From the NCBI GenBank assembly GCA_023091735.1, contig JALKBU010000184.1, positions 1-64,000 on the forward strand: DNA of 64,000 bases, read 5' to 3'. Source of the DNA: Trichomonas tenax (taxonomy: Eukaryota > Parabasalia > Trichomonadida > Trichomonadidae). Both the position numbers and the translations under genes were made by a program. Shown here piece by piece: positions 10,354 to 20,700 of the stretch; within the stretch, counting starts at the first letter, position 1; every line of letters starts with the position of its first letter. The notes under the pieces were generated by a model. The model worked only from the letters and a program-made list of their open reading frames with translations. It was not told where the DNA came from and did no database searches.

Positions 10354-11142
10354 GTTTTGTTTAGATAAAAAATGCAAAAATTGTGAAAATCCGAGATATA
10401 AATAAGGTTATCAGCAAGATCTACATTTGTGAAGTACTATTTAATGGCATATGCGAATATATATCATGCTCGATGAGCTTCTAAAGTAATTTATATAAAT
10501 AAATGAGGTGAAGGTGTAAATATATTTAAAAGATATAAAATTGCAGAGACTGAGCTCCAAAATCAAACACAGATATCCAAATGGATGATAGATACGAAAT
10601 AGCTAAAGTTGAATTTTGCTGATTTTGAAAGTTCAAGTAAGGAAAATGAAAGAAAATGGGAAACCTTATTCTAAAAAGGAGCACGAGTAAAGAAAAAATT
10701 ACACTTTTTCCTTTTCTTTTATTTGCGCCGTTTTTAGAATTTATTGAACTTTAAAAAGTCCGTAAGTTATGAAAAAATTAGACCGAACAATTGATTTTGG
10801 TAACTTATTGAAAAATTGAGAGGAAAGAATTTTTTCATAAATTATTTTGTCGTGAGACATTAGTGAAACACGCTTTAGGAAAAAATAATCGCGATATTCG
10901 GATTCAGCACACAGAATGGATATCTAACGTGTTAATATAATTGAAAAATAAATCAAGATTCGAATATCTCAAATTTTACTCGATTAAAACTACGTTTTTA
11001 TTAAAAATATGGAAATAATATATATGATTTAATGGATAATTCCAAAAAAGTCAAGTATTTTCTATATATATACTACAGGGACATGCTAAAAGTTAAGGCA
11101 AAAGTTCCAGGAAAGTACAATAATAATATAGATAAAATATAT

Positions 11143-11175
11143 AGCCACTTTTTGAGAGAAGCTCAAAAAGTGGCT
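11143..11175. repeat. Perfect 14-bp stem hairpin
   Basis: AGCCACTTTTTGAG is followed by a 5-nt loop (AGAAG) and its exact reverse complement. Flanking sequence (ATAAAATATAT on the left, GCATATTTTTAT on the right) extends the pairing imperfectly to about 25 bp per side. It could be a structured RNA or part of a small inverted-repeat element. No family was recognised. Confidence 0.75.
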
Positions 11176-11789
11176 GCATATTTTTATTCATGCGCCTTCA
11201 ATTAACATATACCTAATAGAGTATTATTCATTTGAAAGCTCGGAAAATTTGAATTGAATGTGGATGAATATATATATTTAATATAGATAAGATTTCCGTA
11301 CTTTGCAGATTAATTGTTGAAATAGCTTCATTCCCTTTTAATCTGCAAAACACTTAAAACAAGAGCCTTCTTCTTAGGCCGATGTATGTCAAGTTCGACA
11401 ATAAAAGTAGTTCTTGACATTCTTTTTGACAAATGGCAGATCCAGACTACCTCTCAAATTAAACAGGGGAAGGACAACCTCTGACAAAACTAGGTAATGT
11501 GAAATCAAGATATATTTCAATTGATATCATCTTGTAGTAAGAAAAATAGAAGTAAAAAGAATAGTAGTCAAACACAAGATAATGAACAAAACACGCAGCA
11601 TACTTTTCAGATACGTACAACATGGCCTAGTGAATCCTTGTGCAAAGATCTAGAATTAGAAGGGCCTCATACTTAGAGAGATTTTGAACAAGTTTCAAAC
11701 ATTGGCAAATATAAGATTAAAAGAGTGATCAGGAAGATAACTTATCATTGATTAAAAATCGGAGAAATCTGACATATAATTTAAGAATT

Positions 11790-11815
11790 TGACAATTTAC
11801 ACAACTAAATTGTCA
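11790..11815. repeat. 10-bp stem hairpin followed by T-run
   Basis: TGACAATTTA, loop CACAAC, then TAAATTGTCA, followed shortly by a run of T. It resembles an intrinsic terminator in shape, but such terminators are bacterial. Here it may reflect an RNA polymerase III stop or chance in AT-rich DNA. Confidence 0.4.
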
Positions 11816-12008
11816 GATTTTTTCCTCCTTTGTTTTCTCATCTTTCATACAGATGTTCTATTTTCAATGTGTCTTATAATAATATAGTTCCTAGCAGGTT
11901 GTTCATATTCCAGTTCAAGCAAAAATGATTGTCCTGAAAGAGATATAGAGAATTTTGAAACAAAGTTGCAAAAAAGAAAGCTAAACGTCTTTTCTTTAGT
12001 GCGAAAAA

Positions 12009-14504
12009 ATGGATTCTTCTGATGACGAACAAATGAATTCAGCACTTCTTGATAAGATCCATCAGATGTCGCTCGAAATAGACTCTCTAAAGGCGTCAAG
12101 AAATTACTTTAAAGACCAATGTGAGACTTTATTTGTTTCGTTATCAAAAACTATGACAGAAAAAACACCTTCATACAGAACTCAGAAAGAAGTGGAAGAA
12201 CTTATTTCAAATATAAAAGCACAAGAAGCGGAAAAAAACAAAATATTAAAACAAAGATACAAAGATCGCGAGAAAATCTATCAAAGTGAGATTACGAAGC
12301 TCCAAGAAACGATTTCTCATCATGAATCAATCATAGAAAAGCAGAAAAACGTTCGGATGGAATTAATTGAACAATTAATGAGTTACAAAAAGCGTTTAAA
12401 CACAGCAGAAACGAAGGCAAAGGACGCTGAAACTACAATTGATCAATTAAAATCATCAACATCATCATTAATTTCGACTTCATCAACAAATAACAATCAA
12501 ACTGTGAATACGACCGAAATAAGCCTTCTCAAGCGCAAAATTGTCAAATACGCCAAGCAACTCGAAGAAATGAAGAACTCAATTTCATTAACGAATTCTC
12601 TCCAAGAAGACACTGTTGACGAAAACAAAAATATGAAGAAAACAATTCAAGACAAGACAGCAGAAATAGATTCACTGAGAAAACAGATCCAAGTTCAAGC
12701 TCAACAAGTTATTGATTCAAAATCTTTACTTGCAAATGCGATAAGAGAAGCTGAATTGCTTCAAAGTGATGTAGAGTCAGCACAATCAACAAATGAGATT
12801 CTTGTTAAACGATTATATGAAAAAGAAGCGGAATTTAATTCTTATTCTCAAGAAATAGCAAATAAAATAACAGAAATAAAGAACCAAAAGACAGAAATAG
12901 CAGCAGGCAACACAACAATCATTAATTTGCAGACCCAAAATCAATCATTCATTAAGCAAATCACCGAATTAAAGCAAACATTAGAAATCAATTTAACAAA
13001 CAGCCAAACACAAGTCCAGACCCTCAACAGTCAGATATCATCGCTTAAGTCAACAATAGACAATCAGAGCAACCAAATCGAAGAATTAAATAAACAAATT
13101 CAACAAAATCAATCAGATTTATTGTCAGAGCGCAGATTGCGAAAAGCCGCCGAAGTTGCAAAAGAAGCTGCTGTCACTAACTTAAAGAACGCTTACGCGC
13201 TTCTCGCAGCGAATGAGAACTCGAGGAATGAGAGCACAGCTGAGTTCGACAGGATCACTGTTGAAATGTCCAACAAGAATAAAGAACTCGATGAGCGTGA
13301 ATGCGAAATCGAGCACTTAACTGAAGCGCTCAAAGAAACAACCGATAAATTAAATGAATCAATTAACTCCGAGAAAACGCTAAGAGCGAAGCTTGAAGAA
13401 GTTAATTCCAAGTACATTGAAGTGCAGCAGCATTCGATCCTAAGAGATGAAGCACAAAAGGCAATAGATGCTGTTGCAATGGAGAGAGACAAAGCAATTG
13501 AAGTTAAACATCAAATAGAGACTGAGAATTCTTCCTGTGTTGCAGAATTAAATGACTTAAGAATCGCTTTCACTCATCAAGAAGAAACAATTGCAGCACT
13601 TCAGAACGAAGTAAAGTCATTGACAAAGACAAACAGCGTTCTGAGGAACAAGTTGCTCAATGGTGAAGAGCTCTCTGAAATTAACGAAAACAACGAAATA
13701 ACGGCTGTAACATCATCAAAGTTACTCGAAAACCAGGAAGAAATAGGAAAGAGTGTTGTTATTTCTGAAATCAAATCTCAGCTCGAACTCACTCAAAAAC
13801 AGTCAATGAAGGATCAAACAAAGATCAGCAACTTGAAACAAGATCTTGAAACCGCCAGACAATCAATCAGCGATTTCGTTGAAGGTTTGAGTGAGTTCTC
13901 AAGTTATATTCCAACAATAACAGAGTCACATCAGCGCCTGAAGGCCAAGTTACAGAAAATTCAGGATATTCCAGTTGCCATGAAATTGATTGCACAGTTT
14001 ATAGTTGATTCTTTCGATAAATGCGTCAGATATTCTAAAAACATCACCGAAAGTACTGAAGGAACATTATTGCGATCATCAATATCACACCTCACTAGAA
14101 AGATTGATTCCCTTCAGCAACAAAATGCTGCTCAAGCTGTTGATATCAACACACTTCAGTCCAACATTCAAACTGTGTATAGCAACAAAGAAAAAGTTGA
14201 AGACGAACTCCAATCATTCACCAAAACAATTACTTCGTTACGAGTCACTCTTGATGCAACAAAGAGGAAACTGGCTGACAGCGAGATCGAAAAGAAGAAG
14301 CTGAAGCAGGAACTTAGTGTTATCCCACCACCAAAATCTCAGAATGAATTAGAAAGCTCATTTTCTGATTCCCTTAATTTATCAGAAATTTCTTCATTTA
14401 GTGATGATGAAAAGGACCAAAAATCACCTTCTAAATCAAATGCTATCGATAATACGACAGCTCTTGGCGATTCCTTGGCAATGCTTGACTTGATTTGTCA
14501 ATAA
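12009..14504 (+). CDS. Long coiled-coil protein
   Basis: The product is 831 residues, almost all predicted coiled coil from about residue 8 to 770. It has heptad patterns rich in Glu, Lys, Gln, Asn, Leu and Ile, and no enzymatic motif. The N-terminus is acidic (MDSSDDEQMNSALLDKI). The last 60 residues are Ser- and Asp-rich (for example SSFSDSLNLSEISSFSDDE) and look disordered and phosphorylatable. Proteins of this shape in trichomonads are often labelled golgin-, myosin-tail- or inclusion-like from composition alone. A structural or tethering role in the cytoskeleton or Golgi is inferred only from the architecture. The start is the first ATG after a run of A. Confidence 0.8.
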   Translation: MDSSDDEQMNSALLDKIHQMSLEIDSLKASRNYFKDQCETLFVSLSKTMTEKTPSYRTQKEVEELISNIKAQEAEKNKILKQRYKDREKIYQSEITKLQETISHHESIIEKQKNVRMELIEQLMSYKKRLNTAETKAKDAETTIDQLKSSTSSLISTSSTNNNQTVNTTEISLLKRKIVKYAKQLEEMKNSISLTNSLQEDTVDENKNMKKTIQDKTAEIDSLRKQIQVQAQQVIDSKSLLANAIREAELLQSDVESAQSTNEILVKRLYEKEAEFNSYSQEIANKITEIKNQKTEIAAGNTTIINLQTQNQSFIKQITELKQTLEINLTNSQTQVQTLNSQISSLKSTIDNQSNQIEELNKQIQQNQSDLLSERRLRKAAEVAKEAAVTNLKNAYALLAANENSRNESTAEFDRITVEMSNKNKELDERECEIEHLTEALKETTDKLNESINSEKTLRAKLEEVNSKYIEVQQHSILRDEAQKAIDAVAMERDKAIEVKHQIETENSSCVAELNDLRIAFTHQEETIAALQNEVKSLTKTNSVLRNKLLNGEELSEINENNEITAVTSSKLLENQEEIGKSVVISEIKSQLELTQKQSMKDQTKISNLKQDLETARQSISDFVEGLSEFSSYIPTITESHQRLKAKLQKIQDIPVAMKLIAQFIVDSFDKCVRYSKNITESTEGTLLRSSISHLTRKIDSLQQQNAAQAVDINTLQSNIQTVYSNKEKVEDELQSFTKTITSLRVTLDATKRKLADSEIEKKKLKQELSVIPPPKSQNELESSFSDSLNLSEISSFSDDEKDQKSPSKSNAIDNTTALGDSLAMLDLICQ

Positions 14505-14746
14505 TTATTCATTTGTAAATAAAAATATTTATTGTTTTATCATTATAAATTAGAAACTGAATTTTATTTTTTAGAATAATTTGATAAATAGCATTAAGAG
14601 TATAAACACATTCGTTGTTATATATCTAATAAAAGAATTAACTTCAGCAAAATGATTTGGTTGCTATTTGAAGAATTCCTTATCAAGTTTTTATTGAATG
14701 AAAATGAAATCTAATTAGATTAATCTAAATAATATAAACAATTTTA

Positions 14747-17700
14747 TTACAACCATGGGATTGCATAATCTATATCTTCTTTTGTTCCTTGTTCAATCAA
14801 ATTGTTGATTTTCTGATATGTTTGGGCGTATCTTTCCTTGGAAATATCGCCAATATCATCAAGTGCTGCCTCTATTGTTTCGGTGTCCTCGACACTGAAT
14901 CCCATTAAAGCGTGCGCGAGGACCTTTATATTATGCGTGAACATCATCATAGAGACAGCGGCGGATTGCATAGAAATGCTCATTTGTCCATCGAATATTC
15001 CTAAATACTTTATGATATGACCAGTGAGCTTCGGGAATATATATTCATCTTCATCGTCGATGCTGATCCTCAAATTGGATACAGCAACACTTGCGTTCGA
15101 GAAATCGATCATAAGATCGAAAGGATTTGGAACTGGCGACGAAATAATGTATTGTAAAACAGAGAGGGCTGCGACTCTTGCAATAAGAATTCTTTGCCAT
15201 TCGCACTTCTCTTTCGTTGATAAGAAGTCATTTTCTCTAACTTTCTTGTGAACTTTAGGCGACTTTGATTTAAACATTCCAATCTTTGGAAGGAGTGGTC
15301 TGCCATTTGTTAGTATCATTGTGAAGTTGCCGACTTTGCACACTGAATAAGAAGAGACAATCATCGATCGAAGTGTTGCTGAAGGTGACTTCTTTAAAAT
15401 TCTTGATATCGCTTGGCAGAAGACATGGAATCTTGAATCAAAGTTATCTCTGTATGAAAGAATGTATCGACATGCTTTTCCGTTGCTCAATCGTCCATCC
15501 AGGGTTATATAGTTATCTTCTGCTAATTTAACGGATGCTGTGGCACTGATGAGATTGACATTATCGCGAATAAGTGGAGCGCGAAGGCTGTTGAAGGAAG
15601 AATGAATAACGAAGGGTTGATAAGGATCTAACAAAAATGAAGTTCTTGGTGTGAATTTTTGCTTCGCCATTACAGCTTTCTTGAAATTAACGGATGTATT
15701 ATAATCTGTTGCATCAGCATTTTTGATCTCTCTGACAAGTTTGATGTCATCAATTCTGCTGATAAAGGCTCTAAACGCTTCAATGGATGGTAGTGCATCT
15801 GTTGGAACGAAATCTTGCTGCATGCTTAAGTAAAATGCTGATGAAACGTAAGGAATGTTTCCACGCTTAGATATGAAGAGAGGGGACCATTCGAAAGGAA
15901 CGGACCAGTTTGGATCGCATCCAGAGTTGTATAATGCAGCCAATAATATATCAGATGTTGATAATCTTAATGCTGCGCGAAGATGTTGGCCGAGTTTTGG
16001 ATCTGATTTATAATTTTCGACAGAAATTTGATTCAAAATGAACGATTTCATGTTCTCAGCCGATAAATTTGCGAAATCAACATCTTCTTTGATCTGTTTC
16101 ATATGGCATCCATATAAAAATGATGACTTATCGAACATCTTTTGGTGTATTGATTCAAGTTGCGGATCTTCGACTTCACACCATTGTGCTCTCAATGATT
16201 TATACGTCGCATGATAAACTTGTGGAATGCAATGAGGAAGTGTGTAGTTGAATAATTCGTTTCCTGAAAGTGCAGATTTAAATTCCTGCGCTAAAACTGC
16301 ACGGATCATGAATTCTCGAAGTGATCCTGTGAACACAACTTGTCTATCAATAGTGTTCAAAACGTTCATCTTTGCTTCGTTCGTGGAGTTAAACAGATTC
16401 TTAAGCATTCGCACAATCTTAGCGTTGAAGTTATCTGTCTTAACTTTGCTTTGTGAATTTTCGAGCGCGATTGATGAATATCCGAGAAGTGTTGCGAGCG
16501 ATGACAATGGAATCTGAGTGATTTTGGAGCTCATGAATTCAACAGAAGATGACTGCAAAGCAGGCCATTGTCCAAGTTCATTATCGAAAACAGATTCTAC
16601 GCCAAATTTGATGTCGATATAAAACTCTCTTGAAACTGAAAGTTTCTTCAAAGTGAAGTTCAAAGATGCGCGAAGGAATGTTTCTAATGGCTTTATATTT
16701 TGCTTGTTGCTGAACATTGCGACAATAATTGAAGCTTGTTCAGAGAATTGGTCTGGATTCTCTCTAAGAGTCGTATGCGTTAAAGGATTATCTCCCATTA
16801 TAGGAATTGTGCAAACCATTTTCATTTTTGTTGCATTCTTGACACGCTCGAATATGAATCTTGCATACGCTGGATAGTTTTGGAAGACTTTCACAACATG
16901 AGGGTATGAAAGCGAGTCATTGACAAGATTCTTGAGATATTTGTTTTGAATTCCACTTGAGAATATCGCAACAAATAAGTTAAATATATATCTTCGAGAT
17001 TCTATTAAATTGATATTGTTTTTGGCATAATCAAGTTCTTTCTTGATTATTTCAAAGATTTCTGCTGATTTAATCTCGAATATGATTCCAAGGAAATACG
17101 TTGGATCGAAGCTTGTATTGACATCATAAGATTTCGAGAAAGCAACTGCAAAGTTTGCCAATGCCACTGCTTTGTCTGAATTTTTCGAATCAACAACGTT
17201 CAGCATTGGGAATATTCTATAAACGATCTCCCTCTTGTAAAACTTCGGAATGACTTTCTTGAGAAGATTTGCATCAGCATCCAAACAACCAGACAAAGCA
17301 AGAAGTCCATAAGGCCAAATTTCACCTTTTTCTTCAAGCGAAAGATTCAAGAATATGTCAATTAATTCCTGTGGAATTGCTGTACTTGTGAATCTTGTGA
17401 CGAAAGCCAAACATTCAAGAATTTGTTTAGAGCGCTTTGGATTTTCATGTGCTTTTGGAAGAACATCTTTAGCAACGTTAAAAACAGATTGAACAAAAGG
17501 CATCGCTTTGAAAGAGTTCTCAATGAATATGTTGATCCACTTGAATATGTTTTTGTTCTTAAACATCACCCAATTATCAATATAACCTTTTGTCATTTCA
17601 CCCAGTGTCACAGCGATATGCTGTGCGATATTTGCTTGGAATGTTTTATCAAATTTCAAGAAACTCTTACCAATCAAGTGAATCATTGCATTAATGACTC

Positions 17701-20700
17701 CGGAGTAATGATATATTTGGTTTGGATCTGATTTTGATCGCATAATTAAAACTTGATGAACGAAAACTTCTTTGAATATATCGGTATGAAAACTTTCATA
17801 TGGATCTTCTTGAATCATCTCAAACAATGCACAAACAATGTTTGGATAGTTTGCAAACTGATAATATGCACTACGCCACTTCTTCATTCCATCTTCTGTT
17901 ATTGAATTCCAAAGACGAGTGTTTGCAAGTGCATCAACGGCATAATCATCAACATAGAAATGAAGTGATGTTATAAGTCTTTTGTAGCTTCCCCCTGCTT
18001 TATCTTGCATTGCATTCTTAAAGAGTGTTTCTAGTGAGAAATACGGAAGGCACTGTATTGGATCCTTTGAGAACTTCTTTATGTTAAACTTGTAAACAGA
18101 CTTTGCCATGAAAAGCAAAAACATCTTTCGATATTTGATTTCAAGTTTCGATGCAAGATTAATAATATCATTTCGATTATATTTTCCTGAGGTGACATAG
18201 TCAAAAAAGAACTTCTCAACAACTGACATAGCACGTGGATCTCCTGTGTTAATTATTTCAGGAATAAGCTCTACAATACCAATATAAAACTTGTTATGAT
18301 AATATTCAAGAAGGTATTGCAAATATCCTTCATTGTATAATCCAGGATTCTTGATTAAATATTTCAGCATTCTTGGGAAGTATAATCGCATAATACTATC
18401 AAGTCTGTGGTCAACATGATCTATTGTTGATTTACAGTATAATATTAAACTTAATACTGAAGAAGGTTTCTTTTCAATTAAAGTCCTTTCAAACTCTTTT
18501 GGATTGATCTTGTTATCTTTGTCTTTAATAAATCCGTATAAAAACATCAAATCATCGATATCACAATTGTTGAGGTGTTGATGGATGAATTCAAATAGTT
18601 GAGCATTTTCTTTTATTGTTTGGCAGAACTGATGATACGCTGATGGAGTGCATTTGCATATTTTAAGGAGTGGAAGAATATGTTCATTGTTTGACATAAT
18701 ATGTGGTGTGATATCAGATGATAAAACAATTTCGGTAATTTTGTTGACATCATCAATTAGCTTTGCGTTATATGGAGCTGGTTCATCTAATGTCGACGAA
18801 AACTTGTCCAAATATTGCTGTATCTCATGACAAACATTTTCAGGATCAACTCTATTTGTAACCAAAAGCTTTTCAATGTTATCAGACTCTATGAGTGTAT
18901 TGAATGCAAAGTTTTGTATTTCTTTTTGTAATATATTGATAAACAACGTCGCTTGGATTGCTTTGATTGGAAATCCCTTTGACGTTGTTGCGTTAATAAT
19001 TGGAACAATCTTAGATAGTGCATCATTACTGAACTGCTTGACTCTATAAATATACAGTGATATTGTATCAACTTGATTCTTGATTAAATCCTGTATTAGG
19101 TGATCAATGTCAATACCCAATGAAATGTCATTAAATGAGCGAAGAAGCAATCCTGCAGTTTCAAACTTTCCGTCATTTAGAAGATCGATAATTTCTTGCT
19201 TTGCATCAGTTGTTTTCGGATTTATACAATTTGCTATGTAAATTCTAGATTCGATTGATTCTTGATTGATTAAAAGCTTAAGCTCTTTTGTATTATCTTC
19301 TTTTCTGAATGATATTTGGCTTGACAATTCGAATATTTGCTGGATTCGTTTATCGAAGCATCCGATTTCTGGATATGTTTTAGATGAATCAACATACAAT
19401 GGATACTTTGTTGTAGCAAATGGAATAACAAAAGAATTAACAAATTCGATATATGGGTTACTTGCTAATTTCTTGGATTCCAAGATTTGACCGAGGAATT
19501 CAGCAATCTTCAGAGAAATATAACCGTTGTGCTGTGGATAAAACTCATATAACAGAAATAAATCATATACAATTGAATCAATGCCATTTGATGTTGCAAA
19601 AATATCAAGTGTTGCCAACTTTTCGATGTTAACATTATATTGGAATGAAGAAAACAAAATATATGCAATGAAAGCGGACTTAGAGAGAATCTTTGAGTAA
19701 ATTTGCGAAATATCATTTGGTGGAGATTTGAAAACATTGACCAATCCATCAATTAACATATGAGCCACAAATCTTGCCCTTATGTGAGTCATTGAGTGTG
19801 AGAACATCTCAATTACCACATTATTATATACTTCATTCGTAAATTCGTCAACTTCCTTTTCAACATTATCGAGAATTTCAGTAATGAACTTCTGTGCGTC
19901 AATCGAGGCTAAGTATTGATGATTACATAAAGAAAGCATAACTTCATCATCTGCATTAAGTGTTAAAGCTGCCAAATTGTTGAACTGCTTTGGTGTTAAA
20001 GTTTTGATCATTTGAATGATAAAAGATCTCGTGTGGGGAGAACAATTAGGAAGATTTTGATAACAAATATTGGCTATCTTCATGAAATACTTTCTATTTG
20101 CGAAGTAATCAGAAGAAAATGATGTTTTCTTAAGGATTTCGAGACATTTGTCAAAGTTTTCTGGCATGAAATACAAAAATTGTTCCATGAAGTTATCATC
20201 ATTAACTATCTCTGGATTCTTTGCAACGAGGTATTCCAAGAGATTAAAGTATTCTTTCGTCCTTGGATAAGTGATTGGAGTAAAATTGAGCAGCTTTCCA
20301 ATCACTCTGAATGAAATAATATCATTTTCATAGCATCCAATGAGAAAAGAAAATTGAGTGAATTTCATGAGAAAATCGAAAACATTTTTATATTGGAACG
20401 AAGAGTGTACAACTTCTATTATTTTGAGGATAATGTCTTTGACTTCTTTAGTGCATTCTGTATGATCTTCATGATGTTTACTCATTTCCTGAATTATCGA
20501 TGCCATATTTTTAATTATCGTTGGAAAATATTCAATTCTGTCAAGCAATTTGATCGTAGAGTTAAAGAAATGCTGTATAAATAATCGACTGAACATTACA
20601 TATTGAAGAGCAAAACTTATTCCGGAATCTTTTTCAGTAATTTGTTCAATTATTGTAAATGTTACATCTTGAATGAACAAAACAGGTGCATTTGATGCAA

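Larger units (their letters stand above)
8354..12008. other. 3.65-kb gene-poor AT-rich region
   Basis: No intact gene was supported here. It holds copies of the TTTACATGTCA motif (8476-8486, 9146-9156 inverted, 10343-10353), a strong hairpin (11143-11175) and a second hairpin followed by a T-run (11790-11820). A weak coding-like stretch lies at 11503-11751 (open but for one internal stop; segments such as IRTTWPSESLCKDLELEG), perhaps an old gene remnant with no recognised family. Short open frames elsewhere in the region lack codon or composition support. Confidence 0.5.
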
